Shown here one piece after another: positions 28,543 through 37,047 of a DNA stretch of 64,000 bases (position 1 is the stretch's first letter; every line of letters begins with the position of its first letter). Under the pieces are notes generated by a model. The model searched no databases. It was not told the DNA's origin and saw only the letters and a list, made by a program, of their open reading frames with translations. The position numbers and the translations under genes were made by a program. Source of the stretch: an uncultured Collinsella sp. Lineage in GTDB: Bacteria; Actinomycetota; Coriobacteriia; Coriobacteriales; Coriobacteriaceae. Where the stretch lies: the NCBI GenBank assembly GCA_900551015.1, contig URUI01000002.1:5201-69200 (forward strand). Reading direction: 5' to 3'.

Positions 28543-30012
28543 ATGAGCGAAAGCAAAGAGCTTGCAAATCGCAAGCTCGGCGAGGACGTAGTTGGCCTCG
28601 TCGGCGGTAAGGAAAACATCCTGAGCATCTCGCACTGCATGACGCGTCTGCGTTTCAAGCTGCGAGACGATGCGAAGGCCGATACTAAGGCAATTGAGTC
28701 TCATAAAGGCGTCATTCAAGTAATCAACGCGAATGGCCAGTATCAGGTTGTTGTCGGCATCAATGTGATTGAGGATGTTTACGATGCCGCGGTTGCCGCT
28801 TCTGGTGCCGAGGGGCTGGGCGAGGTTAATCTTGATGGTGAGCCCGTCAAGAAAGGAAACCTTGTTAGTGCCCTTATCGATACTATTTCAGGCGTAATCC
28901 AGCCGATTCTTGCGGTGCTGTGTGCCGCGGGTATGATCAAGGGTGTTTTGAGTATTCTCGTCGCCCTCGGATGGATTACGGCGACAGACGGCTTGTACCA
29001 GATTCTATATGCGGCTGGTGACGGCTTCTTCTACTTCCTGCCGATTATCCTTGGCTATACCGCGGCAAAGAAGTTTGGCTGTAGTGAGTTCGTTGGCATG
29101 ACGCTCGGTATCGCACTTACGTATCCGGCGATGGTCAACATCACATCTGGCGATGTTTTGGGAACGGTACTTGCCGGCACTCCCTTTGCCATGAACTACT
29201 ACACGACTTTCCTCGGCATACCCGTCATCATGCCGTCTTCGGGTTATACGAGCTCTGTCATTCCGATTATCATTTCTGTTTGGTTCGCGGCAAAGCTGGA
29301 GAAGTGGTGCCGCAAGCATTTCTCTGAGTATGTAAAGTTCTTCTTTGTGCCTACATGCGTGCTCGTTGTGATGGTCCCCGCTACCTATTTGATTATTGGC
29401 CCGATTGCCACCCTGATCACGAACCTCATGAGCCTGCTGTTTAACTCCCTCTACAGCTTGCCTGTCATCGGCGGCGCGCTCGGCGGCATCGTGCTTACTG
29501 CCATTTGGCAGCCTATGGTCATCTTCGGCTTCCACTGGAGTGTCATTGCTCTCATGCTGGTGAACATTGCCTCCCAGGGCTGGGATATTGTCATGGCGCC
29601 GTACATGGTTTGCTCGTACGCTCAGTCCCTTGCCGTCCTCGCTATCCTTCTGAAGACTAAGGACGTAAAGCTCAAGCAGCTTGCATGGCCGGCGTTCATC
29701 TCGGGCTTCTTCTTCGGCATCACTGAGCCCTGCATCTACGGCGTGACCCTTCCGCGCAAGAAGCCTTTTATCATGAGCTGCATCGCCTCTGTGCCCGGCG
29801 GCCTAATCATCGGCGCTCTTGGCACCAAGATGTTCGCCTTCACCGGCGGCGGCTTCTGCGCCTTCCCGGGCTTCATTGACCCGTCCGGTGCAATGGGCGC
29901 GAACTACCTGATTTACGTAATCATAGCCATCGTGGTTTCCAGCGTGATTTCGTTCCTGCTTACGTATGCGACGTACAAGGAGGACGTGCCGGCGGTAGAG
30001 GCTGCAAAGTAG
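28543..30012 (+). CDS. PTS EIIBC permease, glucoside family
   Basis: A 489-residue membrane permease. ATG 28543 is chosen (GGGAGGAAAACC upstream). The EIIB domain is at residues 1-90 with the phosphorylated Cys in ISHCMTRLRF. The EIIC domain from about 105 has ten or so hydrophobic segments, ending in a FGITEPCIYGVTLPRKKPF signature followed by GGLIIGALG. No EIIA domain is fused, so phosphate must come from a separate glucose-type EIIA, most simply the product at 11171. With the GH4 enzyme it should import and phosphorylate maltose or a related alpha-glucoside. Confidence 0.92.
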   Translation: MSESKELANRKLGEDVVGLVGGKENILSISHCMTRLRFKLRDDAKADTKAIESHKGVIQVINANGQYQVVVGINVIEDVYDAAVAASGAEGLGEVNLDGEPVKKGNLVSALIDTISGVIQPILAVLCAAGMIKGVLSILVALGWITATDGLYQILYAAGDGFFYFLPIILGYTAAKKFGCSEFVGMTLGIALTYPAMVNITSGDVLGTVLAGTPFAMNYYTTFLGIPVIMPSSGYTSSVIPIIISVWFAAKLEKWCRKHFSEYVKFFFVPTCVLVVMVPATYLIIGPIATLITNLMSLLFNSLYSLPVIGGALGGIVLTAIWQPMVIFGFHWSVIALMLVNIASQGWDIVMAPYMVCSYAQSLAVLAILLKTKDVKLKQLAWPAFISGFFFGITEPCIYGVTLPRKKPFIMSCIASVPGGLIIGALGTKMFAFTGGGFCAFPGFIDPSGAMGANYLIYVIIAIVVSSVISFLLTYATYKEDVPAVEAAK

Positions 30013-30132
30013 CCAAAGAAGTGGAGCCGCGGGACAAGTATTTCCCCGCGCGCCAGCAATCTAACAGGGTCGTCCTTGGATAAGCGCCGAGGGCGACCTT
30101 GTCTTGTGCTGGTTTCGTTTGAGAGGCAGTGG

Positions 30133-31575
30133 TTGAGAGTGTCTAATATTATCTTTGGCAATAGGATGGGTGAGGCGTGCCTTGCGGCGTGGAGGTCCGC
30201 GGGCGTGGAAGTCCGCTCGGTCGTGGTCCGACAGGATGGTGAAGTCGTCTTTGAGCATGCGGCTGCGCCGTTCGCCCTCGAACACGTTCATCCGCTCTAT
30301 TCTGTGACTAAGTCCTTTACCTCGGTCGCTGTCGGGATGTTGGTGAATGAAGGACGGCTATCGCTGACCGATCGCTGGATTTCATACTTCCCGGAATATG
30401 AAGGAGAGATCGCGGATGAGCGCTTTCGCAATGTGACGGTTCGCAATTTGCTGACTATGACGATGGGGCAGGAGAGTGACCTGTCGTATATTGGCGCGGG
30501 AGACGACTGGGCACATGAGGTTCTTCATCGTGAGTTTGATTGGAAGCCGGGCGAGGTCTTTCACTACGATTCGCTGTGTTCACATTTATTGAGCATGCTC
30601 GTGCAACGCGTAAGTGGAACGAAAGAATCCGATTATCTCGCCGAACGTTTGTTTACGCCGTTAGGCATTAGAAATTGGTGGTGGGAAGAGGATCAAGCTG
30701 GTCATACGACCGGAGGTTTTGGTCTTCACCTTTCGACGCCGGATTTGGCTAAGTTTGGTCAATGTTTGCTGGATGGTGGCAAGTGGCGTGGGGAACAGAT
30801 CATTCCTGCGGAATGGGTTGCCGAGGCGACGAAGATTCAGATGGAAACGAGCCCCTTTTATCCGTCAGAGGCAACTGAAGACAGCAATGGCTATGGATAC
30901 CAGTTCTGGATGTGCCGGCGTGGCGGGTTCAGATGCTCTGGCCTTTTTGGGCAGCTGTGCTACATGCGGCCCACAGATGGCCTTGTCATCGCCTGCTCGA
31001 GTTCCACGACAGGAAGTAAGGCGCTGCTTGATCCGCTGTATGAGGTATTGTTCAAAGAGTCTAGTGTTCGGGAAACGCTGGCTTCCGAACGTGACTTCGA
31101 TAGCATTCCCGTGCCAGTTGGGTTGGCTTCTGGCGGACGTTTGAGTTCATTACGCCTCGAGGGCATTCATCGTTGCATTTTCGGGGATTTTGAAGAGATC
31201 GATATTCGATTCCATGAGAATGAGCTGGATTTGTCTCTGTTGCGCGATGGTCGTGAGTACGGCGTGAGGGCCGGCTACGAGTCTTGGGTTTGCAAATCGG
31301 GCGATGGGGCCGGAGTCGGAGACCTCTTTCCCTTCGTGACTCATGAAGCTGAGAGGGACGATGCCCCCGCATGGGATGTTCGCAAGTTGTTTGCAGCGTA
31401 TGCCTGGACTTCGCCAACAAATTTACAAATCGAGACCAGGGAACTGGACTACACGCGGCGCTGTTTTATCGATGTGCGGATCGGAGGTAATTATGCTGTG
31501 TGCAGGGTGCGAGTTGAGGGAATGTACTGTTTCCCGGCACCCTCGGAACTCACAGCGATTTTGAAGTTGGGATAA
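30133..31575 (+). CDS. Serine hydrolase, class C beta-lactamase fold
   Basis: About 480 residues. The start is uncertain: TTG 30133 has GAGAGG 6 nt upstream, while GTG 30139 and ATG 30166 are alternatives. Catalytic SxxK is YSVTKSFTS (about residue 63) and the second motif is Y-D-S in FHYDSLCSHLL, as in esterase EstB/penicillin-binding relatives. A third motif may be in GLFGQLCY. A C-terminal beta domain (from about 330) of unknown role follows. No signal peptide is seen, so it is cytosolic. It lies 120 nt after the PTS gene in the same orientation and ends in a terminator, so it may belong to the same regulon. It could hydrolyse an ester-linked or modified sugar; this is speculation. Confidence 0.82.
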   Translation: MRVSNIIFGNRMGEACLAAWRSAGVEVRSVVVRQDGEVVFEHAAAPFALEHVHPLYSVTKSFTSVAVGMLVNEGRLSLTDRWISYFPEYEGEIADERFRNVTVRNLLTMTMGQESDLSYIGAGDDWAHEVLHREFDWKPGEVFHYDSLCSHLLSMLVQRVSGTKESDYLAERLFTPLGIRNWWWEEDQAGHTTGGFGLHLSTPDLAKFGQCLLDGGKWRGEQIIPAEWVAEATKIQMETSPFYPSEATEDSNGYGYQFWMCRRGGFRCSGLFGQLCYMRPTDGLVIACSSSTTGSKALLDPLYEVLFKESSVRETLASERDFDSIPVPVGLASGGRLSSLRLEGIHRCIFGDFEEIDIRFHENELDLSLLRDGREYGVRAGYESWVCKSGDGAGVGDLFPFVTHEAERDDAPAWDVRKLFAAYAWTSPTNLQIETRELDYTRRCFIDVRIGGNYAVCRVRVEGMYCFPAPSELTAILKLG

Positions 31576-31613
31576 TTTTCAAGACGTGCGATTGATAAGA
31601 AAGATTGCCAACA

Positions 31614-31655
31614 TCACGGCTAATGGAGACGGAGCTGTCTCCGGGCAATGTTTTT
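31614..31655 (+). terminator. Terminator after serine hydrolase
   Basis: The outer stem ATTGCC/GGCAAT and inner stem GGAGAC/GTCTCC are followed by GTTTTT. Confidence 0.75.
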
Positions 31656-31820
31656 CGATACGGACGTTTCAGTTATCGTATTGCTAGGGACTAAGTTAAT
31701 CACTTGTTAAGGCCGAAGCGTAGGTGCGTTTTCTCGGCTCTGTACCCTGTTGGGCTCGAATCCCGGCGCATGGCAGCAAAAAGCCCGCTACCGAATTGGT
31801 AACGGGCTTCTCAGGTTCTG

Positions 31821-31897
31821 TGGTGCCCCCAGCGGGATTCGAACCCGCGATATCCACCTTGAAAGGGTGGCGTCCTTGGCCGCTAGACGATGGGGAC
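31821..31897 (-). tRNA. tRNA-Glu (anticodon TTC)
   Basis: The minus strand reads GTCCCCA ... TGGGGGC with encoded ACCA. The anticodon stem is CCACC/GGTGG with loop CTTTCAA (anticodon at 31861-31863), and the T-arm is CGGGTTCGAATCCCG. A TATACT -10-like box lies about 15 nt upstream on the minus strand. Confidence 0.96.
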
Positions 31898-31996
31898 AGC
31901 GGGAAAGAGTATAGCAGACTTTTTTGTCGGCGCGTATATCGTTGGCAAACTGGAAAACCACCACACAGGAGCCGACTTTCTATCCCGATCTTCAAA

Positions 31997-32134
31997 CATC
32001 TCAATCTGTAACATTTGGGCTGATAAATCGGCTCTATCTGTTACAGATCGAGACAAAAGGCAGGCGTCGGGACGAACATCTCATTCTGTAACAGTAAGAC
32101 GACTTTTAACAGTCTAGATGTTACAGATTGAGAC
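31997..32134. repeat. Two tandem palindromic repeats (TCTGTAACA / TGTTACAGA)
   Basis: Unit 1 (31997-32054) and unit 2 (32077-32134) are each 58 bp. The left arm is CATCTCA-T/A-TCTGTAACA, then a 25-nt loop, then TGTTACAGAT-C/T-GAGAC. Loops differ in sequence but have equal length, and the units start 80 bp apart. The region is non-coding, between tRNA-Glu and the 3' end of the MurT-GatD operon (both minus strand). Confidence 0.85.
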
Positions 32135-32152
32135 AAACCGCTGGGATGGGTC

Positions 32153-32189
32153 AAAACCACCACAAAGGTGCCTGTCCCCTTTGTGGTGG
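32153..32189 (-). terminator. Terminator of the MurT-GatD operon
   Basis: On the minus strand CCACCACAAAGG pairs with CCTTTGTGGTGG around a 9-nt loop and is followed by TTTT. The stem starts 8 nt beyond the stop codon. Confidence 0.8.
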
Positions 32190-32196
32190 CGAGGTG

Positions 32197-34374
32197 TTAG
32201 GGGAGGAGCTTCATGGCGGCGTCGTGGGCGGCGTGCTCGTAGGTGTCGTCGAGGGGTTTGAGCGGCAGCAGAGCGTTGGCCTGTGCGTCGCCGCGGCGCT
32301 CGAGGGCGTGCGCGATCAGCCAGTCGGCGAGTTCGGGATTCTTGGGTAGCGCTGGTCCGTGCAGGTACGTGCCGATGACGCCCTTGTAGATCAGACCCTC
32401 AAAGCCATCGTCGCCGTTGTTGCCGGTGCCTGTGACGACGGACGTTCCGAGCGGCGTGGCATCGGCGTCCAAAAGCGTGCGGCCGCCGTGGTTCTCGAAT
32501 CCCACAAAGGGCTCGGGTGCCAGGTCGGTCTTGACGGCGACGTTGCCGATCAGGCGGTCGGAGCCGCGCACGGTCTCGGCGGCAATGACGCCTAGGCCAT
32601 CGATGCGATTCTCGCCCATATAGTACGAACGGCCGAGCAGCTGATAGCTGCCGCAGATAGCGAGCAGTGAGCCGCCGTCCTCAACATAGGCCGCGACCTT
32701 GTCTTTTTGAGCGAGCAGCTCGTGTGCCACGGCCAACTGGTCGCGGTCGGAGCCACCGCCCATCATGACGATATCGGCGTCGGTGAGATCGAGCGTCTCG
32801 CCCATGCGGACCTCGTCCACGCGCACGGGAATGCCACGCCAGGTGCAGCGGCGCTCGAGGGCGATGACGTTGCCGCCGTCGCCATAGAGGTTGAGGGCAT
32901 CGGGATACAGGTAGACGATGCGCAGCGGGCGCGAGAGCTCGACCGGCACAATATCGGTGGGGACAGCGCTACCATCGGCGCGCGTTACGGCGTGGGAGGC
33001 AACCGAGCTCGCATCGGTGCCCTTAAGCCCGTCGAGCTCCTTGACCAGCGGCGGGAAGGCCGTGTAGTTGGCGACGGCATAGAAAGTGTCGCCAGCCTCC
33101 TCGTCTGCCACGGCGCCGATCGCCTGCTCGATATTCGAGATGATAGCGGCGTCGATGCCGGCATACTTGAGGCGTACCTGCATATCGTGCGCGCGCGTGC
33201 CACCGGCAAAGGCGACAAGCCCTGGGGTATCGGCGATGCGCTCGAAATCGACGTCGTAGATCCACGAGACATCGTGACCGTCGGCGTCGTTGTCGTTCAG
33301 GAAGAAGGCGCAGAGCCTGCCGCCTGCCGTTTTAATGGACTGAATCTGGCGATCGAAGCCCACGGGATTTTTGGCCAGGTTTGCCTCGACGGTACGGCCG
33401 GCGATCTCCCAGCGGCCCATGCGTCCGCCGGCGGGGACGTAGGCATCGAGCGTTGGCTGCAGATGTGCCGCGTCCACGCCCAGCTCGCGCGCCGCAAAGA
33501 AGGCGGCGGCAACGTTGTAGACCATGTACAGGCCGTTGTAGCGCGTGACGATGTGCGTTGCAGGTGCGTCGGTATCGGGTCCAAAGTTCAGGTCAAAGTC
33601 GTAGCCACTGCAGGTGAGCTCAACGCCTGTCACGCGACGGACCAGCGCGGGACGACCCCAACCGCACGAAGGACAATGATAGGCGCCGAGCTGGCCGTAC
33701 TGCACATAGTCGTACTCCAGCGGCGCGTTGCACTGTGAGCAAAAACGCGAGTCGCTAATGCGATCGGACTCGGTGCCCGTGGCACCGTCGATGCCAAAGG
33801 CGATGCTCGTGTTGGGGACGCGTGCGGCGATCGAGGCGCACAGCGGATCGTCGGCGTTGTAGATGAGCGTCGTTGCCGGCGAAAGCTCCAGCGCGTGGGC
33901 GATGACGTCCTGGGTGTGGTCGATCTCGCCGTAGCGGTCCAGCTGGTCGCGGAACAGGTTGAGCAGCACAAAGTAGGTCGGCTTGAGCTTGGGCAGGACG
34001 CGCACCGTGTAGAGCTCGTCGCACTCAAAGATGCCTACGCGCTTGCTGCTGGCTGTTCGCTTAAGGTTGCCGCGCGCCTCGAGCAACGCGCCCACCACGC
34101 CCGGCTCCATGTTGTTGCCGGCGCGGTTGCATACCACGGTGGCGCCGCTGGCGGCAACGGCATCGGCGATGAGGTTGGAGGTGGTGGTCTTGCCGTTGGT
34201 GCCGGTGATCACCACGCTGCGGTCGACCAGGCTCGCGAGGTCGCTTAGCAGCTCGGGGTTGATCTTCATGGCGATGCGGCCGGGAAGTACGCCGCCCTGG
34301 CGTTTGAGGACAGAGCGCAGCCCCCAGCGGGCGATATCGCTCGAGGTGCAGGCGAGAGATGAGCGGAAGTTCAT
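32197..34374 (-). CDS. murT-gatD: Single-chain MurT-GatD: lipid II isoglutaminyl synthase (fusion)
   Basis: A 725-residue fusion. The N-terminal part (1 to about 460) is MurT: central Mur ligase ATP motif VITGTNGKTTTSN (about 57), the four-Cys zinc ribbon CSQCNAPL ... YHCPSCGW, and a C-terminal DUF1727-type segment. The C-terminal part (about 490-700) is a GatD-like glutamine amidotransferase with nucleophile Cys in LLAICGSYQLLG (about 574), ENHGGRT, and His in GTYLHGPAL. MurT amidates the alpha-carboxyl of D-Glu in lipid II using ammonia from GatD. In Staphylococcus and Streptococcus these are two proteins. Both active sites look intact. It is preceded in its operon by two unknown paralogous proteins. 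Confidence 0.92.
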   Translation of the reverse strand: MNFRSSLACTSSDIARWGLRSVLKRQGGVLPGRIAMKINPELLSDLASLVDRSVVITGTNGKTTTSNLIADAVAASGATVVCNRAGNNMEPGVVGALLEARGNLKRTASSKRVGIFECDELYTVRVLPKLKPTYFVLLNLFRDQLDRYGEIDHTQDVIAHALELSPATTLIYNADDPLCASIAARVPNTSIAFGIDGATGTESDRISDSRFCSQCNAPLEYDYVQYGQLGAYHCPSCGWGRPALVRRVTGVELTCSGYDFDLNFGPDTDAPATHIVTRYNGLYMVYNVAAAFFAARELGVDAAHLQPTLDAYVPAGGRMGRWEIAGRTVEANLAKNPVGFDRQIQSIKTAGGRLCAFFLNDNDADGHDVSWIYDVDFERIADTPGLVAFAGGTRAHDMQVRLKYAGIDAAIISNIEQAIGAVADEEAGDTFYAVANYTAFPPLVKELDGLKGTDASSVASHAVTRADGSAVPTDIVPVELSRPLRIVYLYPDALNLYGDGGNVIALERRCTWRGIPVRVDEVRMGETLDLTDADIVMMGGGSDRDQLAVAHELLAQKDKVAAYVEDGGSLLAICGSYQLLGRSYYMGENRIDGLGVIAAETVRGSDRLIGNVAVKTDLAPEPFVGFENHGGRTLLDADATPLGTSVVTGTGNNGDDGFEGLIYKGVIGTYLHGPALPKNPELADWLIAHALERRGDAQANALLPLKPLDDTYEHAAHDAAMKLLP

Positions 34375-34419
34375 GAAGTCGTTCCTAACGTAAATGACAT
34401 GGTCGTGGCGATTGTGCCG

Positions 34420-35463
34420 TTAAAAGCCGTAACGGCGCGCAAATTCCTGGGCAAGCTGCGATACGTCTTCGCAAGCGTTGGCCCAGGGGGCAAAGTCGGG
34501 AGTATCCGAGATAATGCCGTCGGCTTCCCAAACTGCCTGATGCGAAAGGTCCCAGGGGTCGTGCGGTTCGGGCCGGCAGGGAAGGTACGGCGTCTGATAC
34601 ATGGGGTTCAGCAAAAAGAACGCGCCGCCCTCGCAGCGGTTGGCAAACTCGCGCAGCGCGCGTGTCGCCGGGCGTATCTTGTTTGTTTTGAACAGCAGGA
34701 TCGTGCGGGCGAGTAGGTACCAGGGGGAATCCTCGAGGACATCGGCCCCCATCTGTTCCTCGAGCTGGTGGGCCAGGGCAAAAAAGCCGTCCTCGTCTTC
34801 CAGGCGAGCGAGGGCGAGCAGCACGGTGCCTGCAGCTCGGGTGGGATAGCCTTCTGCCTTAAGAACGCGGCGAGAATAGTTGGCGGCAGCACGGTAACGA
34901 GCGCTCGCCATGCACAGCTGCGAGATGGCCTCGAGTGTGTGGAGCCACCCGATTAAAGCCGGCTCGCTTACGGTGAGGTCGGCAGCTGTCACGCCGTCTG
35001 CCAGCACTCTGTTGGCCCAGTAGTGCGGGGCATCCATGTCAAACCCGGGCACGCTTTGCTGCAGGTAGTCGGCCGTGGTGGCCTCGAGCTTCATCAGGTC
35101 GCCCAGGCAGGCGTCGACGGGCGTGTCCGCCAAAATGATGGCGAGCAGCTGGGCATCGAGGACATGCGCATCGATGCGGACGATCTTGAGCAGCTCATCG
35201 CGCATGTCATCGAACAGGCGGTTGCGCGTCTGCTCAAACTCCTCGTCGCTTCCCATGTCCTCGATGCGATGAAGCTCGTCGAGCAGGTGGCGGTGAACGC
35301 CGGCATAGGACAGCAGCGCCTGGGCGTGCTCGGTCTGCGCATACTTGTGAGGGTTGACGCTCACGTCGTTATGGACAAGCTCGCGTGCTGCATCGGTGAG
35401 TTCGGGGTGCGACGCAACATAGGCGCGCTCCAGGTAGGCGGGGATGTAGACGCTCGGATCCAT
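34420..35463 (-). CDS. Unknown helical protein, paralogue of its upstream neighbour
   Basis: A 347-residue soluble, alpha-helical protein. Repeated segments such as YRAAANYSRRVLKAEGYP and LARLEDEDGFFALAHQLEEQMG suggest a TPR-like scaffold. The C-terminal DPWDLSHQAVWEADG...FAPWANACEDV region is shared in pattern with the neighbour at 35463. The ATG overlaps the neighbour's stop by one base (TAATG), so the two are translationally coupled. MurT-GatD begins 45 nt downstream. No known family is recognised; a role in regulating or recruiting the cell-wall enzyme is only suggested by the operon. Confidence 0.8.
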   Translation of the reverse strand: MDPSVYIPAYLERAYVASHPELTDAARELVHNDVSVNPHKYAQTEHAQALLSYAGVHRHLLDELHRIEDMGSDEEFEQTRNRLFDDMRDELLKIVRIDAHVLDAQLLAIILADTPVDACLGDLMKLEATTADYLQQSVPGFDMDAPHYWANRVLADGVTAADLTVSEPALIGWLHTLEAISQLCMASARYRAAANYSRRVLKAEGYPTRAAGTVLLALARLEDEDGFFALAHQLEEQMGADVLEDSPWYLLARTILLFKTNKIRPATRALREFANRCEGGAFFLLNPMYQTPYLPCRPEPHDPWDLSHQAVWEADGIISDTPDFAPWANACEDVSQLAQEFARRYGF

Positions 35464-36539
35464 TAGAGGTCTCCTCCCTTAAACGGCAAGCCCTGCTCGG
35501 CCGCCCGCAGGATTCGTTCGTCGATCTGGGAACGCACGATATCGCTGGTGGCGACCCAGGCGGCAAAGCTGCCGTTGTCGGGGGCGCCCAGGCCCTCTTG
35601 CAGCACCGGCGTCGCCTCGGACAGCGCAAGGACAAGCTCGTCGGTGGAGCCCACACCCACGTTGACGCGGGCATAGACGCCATCGGGAAACTCGGTTTGG
35701 AAGTAGAGTGCCTCGGCTGCGTGCGGGCACGAGCGTGCAAGGATGCGCAGGTAGTGCTCGGCACCCTCGTAGTCCAGCTCGCGCCAGGCAGCGCTCATCA
35801 GCGCGATGAGCGTCCACGGGTCCAAGTCACGCTCCGCATCCTTGGGACGACGGCGTAGCGGCGTGTTGGCGAGATAGGGTACGGAGTGGGCAGAGCGAAA
35901 GCGCTTGAGCTCCTCGGCGGGGTATTCGAGCTTTGCCATGGCGAGCATCGCGGTGTGGCGGACGCCAGCCGGATCGTTGGGGGCAAAGTCGAGGCTGCAG
36001 TTTGCAGCTTCGAGCGACATGCGATAGCGGCCGCTAATGAGGGCGCGTGACGCAAGGGCGGCAAGCCAGCGCAGGTAGGGACGGCGCATAAGGTCGCCTG
36101 CGGCCTCGCGCTCGTAGGGGTCCTGCGCCGAGGCGATCTTGAGTGCCAGGTCGTGCTCGACTTCATCGCGCTTGGATACCAAGTACTGTACGTACTCCTC
36201 GTTGGAGTTGGCGGTGAGGGCGCACAGCATGCGCTGGGCATCCCAGTTGCTCGGATCGAGCGCGGCTGCCTCGCGGAGCATGTTCTCGGCTGCGGCCTCT
36301 TCTTGCTCTGCCTGGGTATCGTCAGGGATAAAGGGAATGCGGTAGTCGACAGCCTCGACCACCTTGGCAATGAGGTGACCAGCACGGTCGCGGTCGTGCA
36401 CGATGAGTGGTGCAGGGTTACGGGTGAATTGTTCCATCAGGCGCTCTACGGCGGCACCGTCGGTGAGTGGGATATTGTCGCGGCGCAAGGCCTCAAGAAC
36501 GAGGCGATGGCAATCCTCTTGAATGGGATCGAATGCCAT
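35463..36539 (-). CDS. Unknown helical protein, first gene of MurT-GatD operon
   Basis: A 358-residue soluble protein. ATG 36539 (MAFDPIQEDCHRLVLEAL) is chosen because AAGGAGG lies directly upstream; a longer frame starts ten codons earlier without a ribosome site. Helical repeat character is visible (AENMLREAAALDPSNWDAQRMLCAL reads as TPR-like over two stretches), with late DYEGAEHYLRILARSCP and AEALYFQTEFP. Like its downstream neighbour it has no membrane segment. I do not recognise a named family. Confidence 0.8.
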   Translation of the reverse strand: MAFDPIQEDCHRLVLEALRRDNIPLTDGAAVERLMEQFTRNPAPLIVHDRDRAGHLIAKVVEAVDYRIPFIPDDTQAEQEEAAAENMLREAAALDPSNWDAQRMLCALTANSNEEYVQYLVSKRDEVEHDLALKIASAQDPYEREAAGDLMRRPYLRWLAALASRALISGRYRMSLEAANCSLDFAPNDPAGVRHTAMLAMAKLEYPAEELKRFRSAHSVPYLANTPLRRRPKDAERDLDPWTLIALMSAAWRELDYEGAEHYLRILARSCPHAAEALYFQTEFPDGVYARVNVGVGSTDELVLALSEATPVLQEGLGAPDNGSFAAWVATSDIVRSQIDERILRAAEQGLPFKGGDL

Positions 36540-37047
36540 GGGGCCTCCTTTGCTGCGGTTAGGGTTCAAATGTCTCTATATAAAGTTCTAGTTTACCCGC
36601 ATGTGGCACACCGGGGGTGCCGCACTTGGACTTGCACCTTTGCACCACGAAGACGGATGTCGCACAAATGTCGGCACCTTGGACGACCGAGTGGTATCAC
36701 GGTGCCGCAAACGGTCGATTTTTGGCGGCGAACGGGGCGCATTTTGGAGGGGCGCAGTCCTACCCGGGATATGTGGTCAACCTTGATAAAACGTTTGCCC
36801 AGCTTGGGAGTATGAATGCCCCACAAGAGTCTTCAGGGATAGAAAAAACGTTTCATCATTGTCGGCTTTAGGTGAATAACTGACCAACCAGAACGGTAAA
36901 ATAGTGTTTGTCTGAGCGTTGAGACGTTTAGATGTTTAGACATCGCGCATTGTCATCGCCGGCAACGCGCAAAACGGTCCTAACGGAGCCAATCGGGTGC
37001 TCCGTTATATACGCAAGTCTAAGAGGGGCTTGTTTAGGAGGCACAGC
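36540..37047. other. Intergenic region upstream of the alcohol dehydrogenase
   Basis: About 500 bp between divergent transcripts with no convincing gene. An AT-rich patch at 36890-36905 (GGTAAAATAGTG) could hold a -10. The palindrome GATGT-TTAG-ACATC at 36931-36944 and the partial repeat GAGACGTTTAGATG just before it may be an operator for the dehydrogenase gene. Nothing else is recognised. Confidence 0.35.
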
